A stretch of 26,249 nt of DNA from Selenomonadaceae bacterium UBA3796 (lineage in GTDB: Bacteria > Bacillota > Negativicutes > Selenomonadales > Selenomonadaceae), in contig DFES01000094.1 of the NCBI GenBank assembly GCA_002369175.1, positions 4,548 through 30,796 of the forward strand, read 5' to 3'. The notes below the pieces were generated by a model that was given only the letters and a program-made list of their open reading frames with translations, was not told the DNA's origin and searched no databases. This document shows, piece after piece, positions 7,959 to 15,335 of the stretch; within the stretch, counting starts at the first letter, position 1; every line of letters starts with the position of its first letter. The translations under genes and the position numbers were made by a program.

Positions 7959-8749
7959 CACCGCTTCAGTCCATTGGCAATTTCCAGCATGGAATCCGTT
8001 GTGGTAACCGCCTTGGAATTGGACTCATACGCGCGCTGTGCAATAATCATTTCCACCATTTCTTCCACGATCTGAACCGTGGACATCTCCAAAGTTCCCT
8101 GCGTCAGGGTTCCGGCACCTTCCTCACCGGGGTTTCCCTCTATGGGATCTCCGGATGCAGCCGAGACGATGAAGAGATTCTTGCCGATGGCAGTGAGGCC
8201 TGCCGGGTTCACAAAACGCGCCAGCGTAATCTGACCCACGGCCTGCTGCTCGCCGCCTGCCGGTGTGCAGGAAACCTGCCCGTCACCTGCAATAACGATG
8301 CTGTCGCTGGGCGCAGTCTCATCAATGGTAATGCCGTCTGCCAAAGGATAGCCGTCCGTCGTCACCATGCGGCGGTTGGAATCCAGCTTGAACGTGCCGT
8401 CACGGGTATAGCCGATCGTTCCGTCCGGCAGCTCAATCCGGAAGAACCCCTCTCCCTGAATGCCGATATCCGTCGGGTTGTCCGTGGTCTGAAGAGGCCC
8501 CTGCACGAATACGCGCTGGGTCGCTGCAACTCTCGTACCAAGACCGATGGCAAGACCTGTGGGATACTGCGAGTCTGCGCCGCTGTCCGCGCCTGCATCC
8601 CTCATGTTCTGATAGATGAGGTCCTGGAACTCCGTCCGAACCTTCTTTCCTCCATAGGTATTGACATTCGCAATATTATGGGAGAGAACATCCATATGCT
8701 TTTGCTGGCCGATCATGCCCGAAGCAGATGACCACAATGATCTCATCAT
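7958..8749 (-). CDS. flgG: Flagellar distal rod protein FlgG (FlhP-like)
   Basis: 263 residues. FlgG builds the distal rod of the basal body. The N-terminus MRSLWSSASGMIGQQKHMDV with DVLSHNIANVNTYG and the C-terminal STVQIVEEMVEMIIAQRAYESNSKAV are the paired coiled-coil segments shared by axial flagellar proteins; the central GIGTRV-like text and IQGEGFFRIELPDG block fit FlgG or Bacillus FlhP. GGAGG lies 9 bases before ATG 8749; the next codon is also ATG. The tyrosine-glycine-glycine text after NVNT differs from the more common TGFK of this family. A sigma-D-like promoter lies directly upstream, so flgGAHIJ may be transcribed separately from flgF. Confidence 0.94.
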   Translation of the reverse strand: MMRSLWSSASGMIGQQKHMDVLSHNIANVNTYGGKKVRTEFQDLIYQNMRDAGADSGADSQYPTGLAIGLGTRVAATQRVFVQGPLQTTDNPTDIGIQGEGFFRIELPDGTIGYTRDGTFKLDSNRRMVTTDGYPLADGITIDETAPSDSIVIAGDGQVSCTPAGGEQQAVGQITLARFVNPAGLTAIGKNLFIVSAASGDPIEGNPGEEGAGTLTQGTLEMSTVQIVEEMVEMIIAQRAYESNSKAVTTTDSMLEIANGLKR

Positions 8750-8793
8750 AATGCATTTCCTCCAAACAGAATCATGAAAAACCTTCTGCTTTT

Positions 8794-8820
8794 ATATCGA
8801 AAAAAAAAACCAAAAACTTA
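8794..8820 (-). promoter_or_regulatory. Sigma-D/FliA-like promoter with a T10 spacer run
   Basis: On the minus strand TAAG (8820-8817) is followed after 15 bases by TTCGATAT (8801-8794). The Bacillus sigma-D consensus is TAAA-N15-GCCGATAT, so 3 of 4 and 6 of 8 positions match with the exact spacing. The spacer and -10 edge contain ten consecutive T (8809-8800). The expected start point is about 35 bases before flgG. Confidence 0.55.
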
Positions 8821-8838
8821 AATGCCACCTCCAAGACA

Positions 8839-9660
8839 TCAACCGAGACGTCCCACCTCATTCACTGCCTTATCCAGCAAGGTATCCTGTGTCACAACAG
8901 CCTTGGCGCCAGCCTCATAGACACGGTAGTTGTTGATGAGCTCCACCATATCGGAAACCACATTCACATTCGATGCCTCCAGGCATCCCTGCTCCACGGT
9001 TCCTGTCGCCGGCTGAGGGACAGCGCCAACCTGCGGATTCCAGAGATTGTCTCCCTGCTTGAGAATCGCCTTGCGATCCGGTCCAAAGGAAACAAGCATA
9101 AGCTGCGATATCTGCTGGAAACCTTCCTCTCCCGGAGTGCTTGCATATATCTCTCCCTTGGCTCCTATGCTGATACTGGCCGCGTTTTCCGGAATCGTAA
9201 TAGGGCGTCCTTGCACATTCAGGACAGGCTGCCCCTTCATATTCTGAAGCTGCCCCGTCGAAGACCGGAAAAAGGCTCCATCCCGTGTATAGCGTACCCC
9301 CTGATCCGTCTGGACTCCAAAAAATCCCTCACCGGAAATCGCCACGTCCAGAGGATTTCCGGTGGTCTTGATAGCCCCCTGCTCACGGTCTATGGCAATC
9401 TCCGCAATGCATGCACCGGTTCCAAGCGTTCCGACCTTCGGATGCTTGCTCCCCAGGGAGAACTGCTTGAAGGAAGTCACCTCCATACGCGGATCCGAGT
9501 CATGGATGCGGCGGAGCAACATCGGCTCAAACTCCTTATTGACCGCTACATCACGTTTGAAACCGTTCGTATCCGCATTCGCCAGATTGTTCGCTATCGT
9601 ATCCGTGCGTTTCGTCTCCGTAATCATGCCGGAGGCTGCCGCATAAAGTCCGCGTATCAT
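8839..9660 (-). CDS. flgF: Flagellar basal-body rod protein FlgF (FlhO-like)
   Basis: 273 residues. A proximal rod component, secreted by the flagellar export system without a signal peptide. It begins MIRGLYAAASGMITETKRTD, then TIANNLANADTNGFKRD; the central AISGEGFFGVQTDQGVRYTRDGAF block and the C-terminal CLEASNVNVVSDMVELINNYRVYE segment are family hallmarks. It resembles flgG in the same window, as expected for rod paralogues, but is distinct. Position after an mbl-type gene matches Bacillus flhO. GAGGTG lies upstream of the ATG at 9660. The gap of 88 bases to flgG carries the putative sigma-D promoter. Confidence 0.93.
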   Translation of the reverse strand: MIRGLYAAASGMITETKRTDTIANNLANADTNGFKRDVAVNKEFEPMLLRRIHDSDPRMEVTSFKQFSLGSKHPKVGTLGTGACIAEIAIDREQGAIKTTGNPLDVAISGEGFFGVQTDQGVRYTRDGAFFRSSTGQLQNMKGQPVLNVQGRPITIPENAASISIGAKGEIYASTPGEEGFQQISQLMLVSFGPDRKAILKQGDNLWNPQVGAVPQPATGTVEQGCLEASNVNVVSDMVELINNYRVYEAGAKAVVTQDTLLDKAVNEVGRLG

Positions 9661-9746
9661 AACCCTTCACCTCAAAATCACTTCATTCATAACACAACAA
9701 AGAAACCCTATACAAAAGATTCTATGCGAAAAAGAGAAATCCTGCC

Positions 9747-10772
9747 TCAGTTGTTCTTGAATCTTGTATTCGTCGCCTTGCCGTCAAATTTTGCAAAGGC
9801 ATCCAATGCCTTTCCGCATCCCATGGCCACGCAGGACATGGGATCATCGGCCAGAACTGTCGGGATCTCAGTCTCTCTGCGAATGAGCTCATCGAGCCCA
9901 TAGAGCATGGCGCCGCCTCCTGTAAGGACGATGCCCCGGTTCATGATGTCGGAGGAAAGCTCCGGCGGAGTATCCTCCAATACCTTTTTCACGCACTCCA
10001 CAATGCGGTCAACGGACTGATTGATGGCTTCCGCCGCCTGCACTGTGGTAATCGAGATATTCTTCGGCAGCCCGGAAAGAAGATCCCTGCCGCGAATATC
10101 CATCGTCTCTTGGCGCGCCGTTGCAAATGCCGCCCCCACTGTCATCTTCACGCTCTCTGCCGTGCGTTCGCCAATCATCAGGTTGAATTCCCGCTTTATA
10201 TAATTGATGATATCTGTATCAAACCGATCACCGGCGATGCGCAGGCTGTCGCTGGTAACGATGCCGCCAAGGCTGATGACAGCAATATCCGTAGTGCCTC
10301 CCCCGATATCCACCACCATGGAGCCGCAAGGTTCCGAAATATCGAGCCCGGCTCCCAGCGCTGCCGCCAGCGGCTCCTCAATGAGCTGGGTATGGCGCGC
10401 CCCTGCCTGCTCGGCGGCCTCCTGCACCGCCCGCTGCTCTACCATGGTAACTCCGGTGGGAATGCAGATCATAATACGGGGACGGAACACGAAACTCCTC
10501 CCTACCACCTTCTCAATGAAGTGGCGCAGCATGCGTTCCGTAATATCGTAATCGGCAATGACGCCCTCCCGCAGAGGACGTATTGCCACAATGTTTCCGG
10601 GCGTACGCCCGATCATACGCCGGGCTTCCTCCCCAATGGCCAGCACCTGATTCGTGTCCCGGTCTATGGCAACCACAGAAGGCTCCCGCAGGACAATCCC
10701 CTTTCCCTTCACATAAACCAGCACATTCGCCGTGCCCAAATCTATGCCTATATCCATCGACATTCCAAACAT
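9747..10772 (-). CDS. mreB: Rod-shape determining protein MreB (Mbl-like)
   Basis: 341 residues from ATG 10772; the frame extends back to a TTG but GGAAGGAG lies in that extension, 11 bases before the ATG, so the shorter start is preferred. MreB is the bacterial actin that organises lateral wall synthesis at the inner membrane. Visible nucleotide-binding blocks are DIGIDLGTANVLVYVKGKG (phosphate 1), VVDIGGGTTDIAVISLGG (phosphate 2) and GIVLTGGGAMLYGLDEL (adenosine). The wording is closer to Bacillus Mbl than to E. coli MreB. It has no mreC/mreD beside it. It heads the flagellar rod genes, and no terminator separates it from flgF, so co-transcription from the promoter at 10845-10873 is likely. 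Confidence 0.96.
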   Translation of the reverse strand: MFGMSMDIGIDLGTANVLVYVKGKGIVLREPSVVAIDRDTNQVLAIGEEARRMIGRTPGNIVAIRPLREGVIADYDITERMLRHFIEKVVGRSFVFRPRIMICIPTGVTMVEQRAVQEAAEQAGARHTQLIEEPLAAALGAGLDISEPCGSMVVDIGGGTTDIAVISLGGIVTSDSLRIAGDRFDTDIINYIKREFNLMIGERTAESVKMTVGAAFATARQETMDIRGRDLLSGLPKNISITTVQAAEAINQSVDRIVECVKKVLEDTPPELSSDIMNRGIVLTGGGAMLYGLDELIRRETEIPTVLADDPMSCVAMGCGKALDAFAKFDGKATNTRFKNN

Positions 10773-10844
10773 CTTGATGAAAACTCCTTCCAAACTATAT
10801 CAATCGCTTTCTTCGCGAAAGCTACCCACTTTTCATTCTTCCCT

Positions 10845-10873
10845 ATCATATACTACTTTCTTCTATCTGACAA
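10845..10873 (-). promoter_or_regulatory. Sigma-A promoter of mreB and flagellar genes
   Basis: TTGTCA (10873-10868), 17-base spacer, TATGAT (10850-10845) on the minus strand, about 75 bases upstream of the mreB ATG. The leader also contains a small GCTTTC/GAAAGC hairpin (about 10806-10822). Confidence 0.6.
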
Positions 10874-10880
10874 TATTGTC
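10869..10880. promoter_or_regulatory. Perfect 12-bp palindrome over the mreB -35
   Basis: GACAATATTGTC overlaps the mreB -35 hexamer. Ten bases of it (TGACAATATT) recur at 10921-10930, overlapping the -35 of the divergent ldh promoter. Operator-like arrangement; the factor is unknown. Confidence 0.45.
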
Positions 10881-10919
10881 TCCCCCTACATCCCGGAAAA
10901 TTATTTTGGACACAGAACA

Positions 10920-10948
10920 TTGACAATATTTTATGAGAATGTTACGAT
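10920..10948 (+). promoter_or_regulatory. Sigma-A promoter of ldh
   Basis: Perfect TTGACA (10920-10925), 17-base spacer, TACGAT (10943-10948), about 50 bases before the ldh ATG. A TTTTCACAA half-site (10968-10976) between the expected start point and the ribosome-binding site matches one arm of the Firmicute Rex operator; the other arm is poor. Confidence 0.65.
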
Positions 10949-10997
10949 TAGATTGATTTAGGTACAATTTTCACAAAACCATCGGGAGGTACATGTT

Positions 10998-11954
10998 ATG
11001 AACAACAGAAGGAAGATTGTCATCATTGGTGCCAGCAACGTCGGTTCCGCCGTAGCCAATAAGATTGCTGATTTCCAGCTTGCCTCTGAGGTCGCCCTCA
11101 TTGACCTCAACACGGACAAGGCATGGGGCGAGGCCAAGGATTCCAGCCATGCAACGAGCTGCGTCTACAGCACCAACATCAAGTTCCATCTCGGTGACTA
11201 CGATGACTGCAAAGATGCCAACATCATCGTCATCACTGCCGGCCCCTCCATCCGCCCGGGCGAAACTCCTGACCGCCTGAAGCTTGCCGGCACCAACGCC
11301 AAAATCATGCAATCCGTATTCGGCGAAATCGCCAAGCGCACAAAGGAAGCCATGGTCATCATGATCACCAATCCTCTCGACGTCGCCACCTATGTGGTTT
11401 CCACCCAGTTCGACTATCCCCGCAACCTCATCCTCGGCACTGGCACCATGCTGGAGACCTATCGTTTCCGCCGCATCCTCGCCGACAAGTACCAGGTCGA
11501 CCCGAAGAACATCAACGGCTACGTTCTCGGCGAACACGGCAACTCCGCATTTGTCGCCTGGTCCACCACAGGCTGTGCCGGCTTCCCCATCGAGCATCTG
11601 GACGAATACTTCCACAAGACGGATCGCCTTGACAAAAAAGCCATAGAGGATGAATTGGTGCAGGTGGCCTATGATGTGATCAATCGCAAGGGCTGGACCA
11701 ACACCGGCATTGCCATGGCAGCCTGCCGGTTCATCAAGTCCGTCCTCTACGATGAGCATACGATTCTTCCCTGCTCCGCTGTCATGAACGGCGAGTACGG
11801 CCTCAAGGATGTCGCCCTCTCCATTCCCCGCATGATCTGTGCTGACGGCATCATGCGTTCCTTCGAGATCCACCTCACCGACGAAGAACTCGAAGCAATG
11901 CACAAAGCTGCCAAGAGTGTCCGCTCCGCCCTGGACGGCGCAGGCCTCAAATAA
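10998..11954 (+). CDS. ldh: L-lactate dehydrogenase family NAD-dependent dehydrogenase
   Basis: 318 residues; reduces a 2-keto acid such as pyruvate with NADH in the cytoplasm. The N-terminal Rossmann fold shows IIGASNVGSAVA (Gly11, Gly16) and Asp36 at the end of strand 2, fitting NAD. TNPLDVATYV, GTGTML and GEHGNSAFVAWST (catalytic His180) are LDH/MDH family blocks. Oddities: the mobile substrate loop reads GPSIRPGETPDRLKL instead of the usual QxPGETR, and the residue that normally is the catalytic Asp before RFR is Glu153 (LETYRFR). The loop and the His block resemble L-2-hydroxyisocaproate dehydrogenase as much as classical LDH, so the substrate is not certain. GGGAGG lies 8 bases before the ATG. 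Single gene with its own promoter and terminator. Confidence 0.88.
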   Translation: MNNRRKIVIIGASNVGSAVANKIADFQLASEVALIDLNTDKAWGEAKDSSHATSCVYSTNIKFHLGDYDDCKDANIIVITAGPSIRPGETPDRLKLAGTNAKIMQSVFGEIAKRTKEAMVIMITNPLDVATYVVSTQFDYPRNLILGTGTMLETYRFRRILADKYQVDPKNINGYVLGEHGNSAFVAWSTTGCAGFPIEHLDEYFHKTDRLDKKAIEDELVQVAYDVINRKGWTNTGIAMAACRFIKSVLYDEHTILPCSAVMNGEYGLKDVALSIPRMICADGIMRSFEIHLTDEELEAMHKAAKSVRSALDGAGLK

Positions 11955-11970
11955 CCAATCCCAAAAGATT

Positions 11971-12024
11971 GCAAGAAAAAAGATCCGGCAAGCTCTCTTC
12001 CTGAGAGCCTGCCGGATTTCTTGC
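11971..12024. terminator. Bidirectional terminator between ldh and the yvyF-like gene
   Basis: ATCCGGCA and AGCTCTC pair with GAGAGC and TGCCGGAT around a short loop, with outer GCAAGAAA/TTTCTTGC extension. On the minus strand the stem is followed by six T; on the plus strand by TTTCTT. Suited to stop both convergent transcripts. Confidence 0.88.
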
Positions 12025-12090
12025 TTCACCATGATGAATTAGTTCTATGATGACATATACTTCTGTGTGGTACTTCCGCAGGCCATGGAC

Positions 12091-12552
12091 TTATTTCTTG
12101 GTTGGCTTCTTATTCGTTTCCTCTTCCCGCTCCACCATAAACACCCGGCGGGCATGATCTTTTACTCCCACCTGCTTGAGCTTCAGTTCCTTCTTGGTTC
12201 TCTGCATTTTGACATACAGCCGCATCAGGCAGTCCTGGCAGAACTTCCCCTTGATGATGGGTTTTCCGCACCGGGCGCAGGGATAATCCAGCTGTATATT
12301 GCTACTCTCAAACCGCCCTTCCCGGATCATCCTTCGGATAACGGATTCCTCCACTCCTGTAGCTTCAACGACCTCTCCCACTGTGGCATCGGGATGATCC
12401 CGGACATAGGCCACAACTTTGCCTTCCATTTCCTCCTGACGGACATAGCAGTCCCTGCACATCTTTCTTCCCGTCTCTACATAAATCTGCCCGCAAAGAG
12501 GACAGTTCTTGACCTTGGCCATGGTCTTGAGATTAGGCTTCGGCTTTTTCAT
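12091..12552 (-). CDS. yvyF: YvyF-like flagellar Zn-ribbon protein (TIGR03826-type)
   Basis: 153 residues. Two zinc-ribbon-like knuckles flank a central helix-turn-helix-like region: Cys17/Cys20 with Cys32/Cys35 (CPLCG, CRDC), then DATVGEVVEATGVEESVIRRMIREG (about 55-79), then Cys92/Cys95 with Cys105/Cys108 (CARCG, CQDC). This arrangement is that of the flagellar-operon protein YvyF of Bacillus, which lies before flgM there; its molecular role is not firmly established and regulation of late flagellar genes is inferred. The tail is very basic. AGGTGAG precedes the ATG at 12552. Here it stands alone, with no flgM next to it inside the window, facing ldh and divergent from metN. Confidence 0.82.
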   Translation of the reverse strand: MKKPKPNLKTMAKVKNCPLCGQIYVETGRKMCRDCYVRQEEMEGKVVAYVRDHPDATVGEVVEATGVEESVIRRMIREGRFESSNIQLDYPCARCGKPIIKGKFCQDCLMRLYVKMQRTKKELKLKQVGVKDHARRVFMVEREEETNKKPTKK

Positions 12553-12592
12553 ATTCAGCTCACCTGCCTTTCAATTTATGGAAATCTACCCA

Positions 12593-12604
12593 TATGATAT
12601 CATA
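12593..12604. promoter_or_regulatory. Perfect palindrome upstream of the yvyF-like gene
   Basis: TATGATATCATA lies 41 bases before the start codon. A TATGAT on the minus strand could be a -10, or the palindrome could sit in the spacer of TTGTCG-N16-TAGATT. Operator-like. Confidence 0.4.
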
Positions 12605-12667
12605 CGACAAAACCCGTCCAAATCCTCTCTTGTGTTTGATAAATATATTCCCCTTTTCATTTTTCTC

Positions 12668-12697
12668 TTGGCAAATTCCGAAAAATAGGGTTATAAT
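12668..12697 (+). promoter_or_regulatory. Sigma-A promoter of metNIQ
   Basis: TTGGCA (12668-12673), 18-base spacer, perfect TATAAT (12692-12697). Expected transcription start near 12704, immediately before the 14-bp repeats. The leader of about 60 bases is too short for a SAM riboswitch or T-box. Confidence 0.7.
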
Positions 12698-12705
12698 GAA
12701 AAAGT

Positions 12706-12747
12706 TATTTGAAGCATTCTATTTGAAGTATTCTATTTGAAGCATCG
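12706..12747 (+). repeat. Three tandem 14-bp direct repeats in the metN leader
   Basis: Units at 12706-12719, 12720-12733 and 12734-12747, consensus TATTTGAAGCATTC with one or two changes in the second and third copies. They fill the region between the expected transcription start and the metN Shine-Dalgarno sequence. Confidence 0.9.
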
Positions 12748-12767
12748 TAATGAAGGAGAACAGCTTT

Positions 12768-13826
12768 ATGATAAAGCTATCCAACATCGAAAAAACATAT
12801 GACAGTCCCTCCGGCCCCGTCAAGGCTCTCAAACGCATCAGCCTCGAGATCAAGCGGGGGGAAATCTACGGCATCATTGGCCTCAGCGGCGCAGGAAAGT
12901 CCACTCTGATCCGCTGCATCAACATGCTGGAACGCCCCACCTCAGGGCAGGTCATCGTGGACTCCAAGGATCTCACCGCCATGAGCGAGAAAGAACTTCG
13001 GACAGCGCGCAAGAATATCGGCATGATATTCCAGCATTTCAATCTGCTTTCCTCCGCCACGGTCTACGACAATATCGCTTTTCCACTGCGGCTTTCCGGC
13101 ACTGGGGAGGAGGAAATCCGCAAAAAGGTGGAGCCTCTTTTACGTCTTGTGGGGCTTTCCGACAAGAAAGACCAGTACCCTGCCCAGCTTTCCGGCGGAC
13201 AGAAGCAGCGGGTCGGCATTGCAAGGGCACTTGCCAGTGACCCCAAGATTCTCCTCTGTGATGAGGCCACCAGTGCGTTGGATCCGCAGACCACGAAATC
13301 CATTCTGGAACTCATCCAGGATATCAACCGAAAGCTCTCCCTGACGGTCGTGGTCATCACACACGAAATGCAGGTCATCAAGGACATCTGCGACAAGGTC
13401 GCCGTCATAGAAAACGGCGTCATCGCGGAGCAAGGAACGGTAATCGAGGTTTTCACGAATCCGCAAGCCGCCATCACCAAGGAGTTCATCAGTGTGCTCC
13501 TTTCCAACGAGCTTCCTACGGCTTTCCAGGGGAGCACCATTTCCCAAGAGCCTGTGCCCGGCAGCTATTTACTCCTTCGCCTCGTCTTTCTGGGAGAATC
13601 CGCCGATAACCCTGTGATTGCCGGCATGATACGCTCTTGCAAAATAGAATGTACCATTCTTTTCGGCAATCTCGACCGGATCAGTTCCACACCCTTCGGA
13701 CGTATCATCATCGGCATCACCGGCGAGAATGCGGAAATAGAAAAGGCGTTGGAATACCTGAAAAATAACGATCTCAAAATGGAGGTGATCGGTTATGTCA
13801 AGCGACATGCTGCCCCTCTTGCTTAA
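12768..13826 (+). CDS. metN: Methionine ABC transporter ATP-binding protein MetN
   Basis: 352 residues from ATG 12768; an upstream in-frame ATG at 12750 precedes AAGGAG, which lies 9 bases before 12768, so the shorter start is preferred. ATPase of the methionine importer, on the inner face of the membrane. Walker A GLSGAGKST (Lys44), signature LSGGQKQR, Walker B ILLCDEATSALD and the switch ITHEM are all present. The C-terminal 80 or so residues (from about 270) form the NIL/ACT-like domain that binds methionine and inhibits transport. The gene overlaps metI by 32 bases, a sign of tight coupling. First gene of metNIQ. Confidence 0.97.
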   Translation: MIKLSNIEKTYDSPSGPVKALKRISLEIKRGEIYGIIGLSGAGKSTLIRCINMLERPTSGQVIVDSKDLTAMSEKELRTARKNIGMIFQHFNLLSSATVYDNIAFPLRLSGTGEEEIRKKVEPLLRLVGLSDKKDQYPAQLSGGQKQRVGIARALASDPKILLCDEATSALDPQTTKSILELIQDINRKLSLTVVVITHEMQVIKDICDKVAVIENGVIAEQGTVIEVFTNPQAAITKEFISVLLSNELPTAFQGSTISQEPVPGSYLLLRLVFLGESADNPVIAGMIRSCKIECTILFGNLDRISSTPFGRIIIGITGENAEIEKALEYLKNNDLKMEVIGYVKRHAAPLA

Positions 13827-14448
13827 AGCCCTGGGAGAAACCGTCTACATGGTTGCGGTTTCCATGGTCATTGCCACCCTTCTTGGCATCCCGCTGGGCG
13901 TACTCCTGCATATCACAAGCAAAGGACAGATCCTGGAGTCACTGTCCCTCAACCGCGTCATCGGAGCCATTGTCAATGCGATCCGCTCCATTCCATTCAT
14001 CATCCTGATGGTGGCAATCATTCCCTTTACCCGGCTGCTGGTAGGAACCTCCATCGGAACGACGGCGGCCATGGTTCCTCTGGTCATCGCCTCCATTCCC
14101 TTCATCGGGCGGCAGGTAGAGACCTCCCTGAAGGAGGTTCCCTATGGCGTTGTAGAGGCGGCTCTTTCCATGGGAGCAACGCCCATGCAGATCATTTGGC
14201 GGGTACTCCTCCCGGAAGCCATGCCAAGCATTACGGCACAGCTCACCACCGTCATCATCGCCCTTGTGGGCGAATCCGCCATGGCGGGCGCCATCGGCGG
14301 CGGCGGCCTCGGCGATCTCGCCATCCGTTACGGCTACCAGAGATTCCGCCTGGATGTCATGATTGCCACCGTCGTCATTCTCATCGTCCTCATCCAACTG
14401 GTTCAATTTGCCGGCAACACCCTTGCGCGGCATTTGAATAAAAGGTAA
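13795..14448 (+). CDS. metI: Methionine ABC transporter permease MetI
   Basis: 217 residues, about five membrane helices, the channel subunit of the methionine importer. The EAA loop that contacts the ATPase is clear at residues 121-146 (EAALSMGATPMQIIW followed by LLPEAMPSI). GGAGG lies 9 bases before ATG 13795, inside the end of metN, supporting the 32-base overlap rather than a later start (another ATG is at codon 5). Confidence 0.97.
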   Translation: MSSDMLPLLLKALGETVYMVAVSMVIATLLGIPLGVLLHITSKGQILESLSLNRVIGAIVNAIRSIPFIILMVAIIPFTRLLVGTSIGTTAAMVPLVIASIPFIGRQVETSLKEVPYGVVEAALSMGATPMQIIWRVLLPEAMPSITAQLTTVIIALVGESAMAGAIGGGGLGDLAIRYGYQRFRLDVMIATVVILIVLIQLVQFAGNTLARHLNKR

Positions 14449-14473
14449 CTCACTTTATAAAGGAGGAATTTTT

Positions 14474-15310
14474 ATGAAAAAAGCAATTGCGCTCATTGCT
14501 TCCCTCATGGCACTCTGCTTTGCTTTCACCGGCTGCGGCGGTGGACAGAATCCGTCTTCCGGCTCCGGAACATCGGCTTCGTCCGGATCGAAGGTTCTAA
14601 AGGTTGGCGCCACCGCCGTTCCCCATGCGGAAATTCTTGAGACCATAAAACCCGAGCTCAAGAACCAAGGCATCGAACTCAATATCGTTGAATTCAGCGA
14701 CTACGTCCAGCCGAACCTCGCACTCAACGATGCGGAACTGGATGCCAATTTCTTCCAGCATGCCCCCTATCTTGAAAATTTCGTCAGTGAGCATAAAGAA
14801 TGCAAACTCGCCAATGCAGCAGGCATCCACATCGAACCCATGGGCATCTATTCCAAGAAAGTAAAGGATCTTAAGGATCTCAGGGACGGCGCTTCCATTG
14901 CTGTTCCCAATGACCCCACCAATGAAGGACGCGCCCTGCTCCTCCTGGAAAAGGCCGGCCTCTTGAAGCTCAGGGACAAAGTGGCGGAGAAAGCAACGCT
15001 CCAGGATATCGTGGAGAATCCAAAGAACCTAAAGTTCCAGGAGATCGAAGCCGCTCAGGTTCCCCGCACCCTGGAGGATGTTGATGCAGCCGTCATCAAC
15101 ACCAACTATGCCATGCAGATCAATCTTGTTCCTACGAAGGACGCCCTCTTCATCGAGGACAGCACCTCCCCTTATGTGAACATCATCGCTGTTCGCCAGG
15201 GAGATGAGAAACGCCCCGAAATCGTGGCTCTCATCAAGGCTCTCAAGACCGAAAAGGTGAAAAACTTCATCAACGACAAGTACAAAGGTGCTGTTGTCCC
15301 CGCATTCTGA
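14474..15310 (+). CDS. metQ: Methionine-binding lipoprotein MetQ
   Basis: 278 residues. The N-terminus is a lipoprotein signal with lipobox FTGC (Cys21), followed by a Ser/Gly-rich linker. The mature protein is a NlpA/MetQ-type binding protein: KVGATAVPHAEILE, then NIVEFSDYVQPNLALNDAELDANFFQH and the block AVPNDPTNEGRALLLLEKAGLL are typical. It captures methionine (possibly D-methionine or peptides) at the outer face of the inner membrane and delivers it to MetI. AAAGGAGG lies before the ATG, 25 bases after metI. Last gene of the operon, ended by a bidirectional terminator. Confidence 0.97.
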   Translation: MKKAIALIASLMALCFAFTGCGGGQNPSSGSGTSASSGSKVLKVGATAVPHAEILETIKPELKNQGIELNIVEFSDYVQPNLALNDAELDANFFQHAPYLENFVSEHKECKLANAAGIHIEPMGIYSKKVKDLKDLRDGASIAVPNDPTNEGRALLLLEKAGLLKLRDKVAEKATLQDIVENPKNLKFQEIEAAQVPRTLEDVDAAVINTNYAMQINLVPTKDALFIEDSTSPYVNIIAVRQGDEKRPEIVALIKALKTEKVKNFINDKYKGAVVPAF

Positions 15311-15335
15311 CATGCACTGGGAACTTCCGGCACGA

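Noticed and set aside
10971..12032. 353-codon minus-strand frame over ldh
   Set aside because: ldh on the plus strand has catalytic motifs, promoter, Shine-Dalgarno and terminator; the antisense frame has none and is a composition effect.
12706..12747. CRISPR array
   Set aside because: The units are 14 bp and directly adjacent without spacers.
12700..12767. SAM riboswitch or T-box in the metN leader
   Set aside because: The leader from the predicted start is only about 60 bases and made of simple repeats; no room for either fold.
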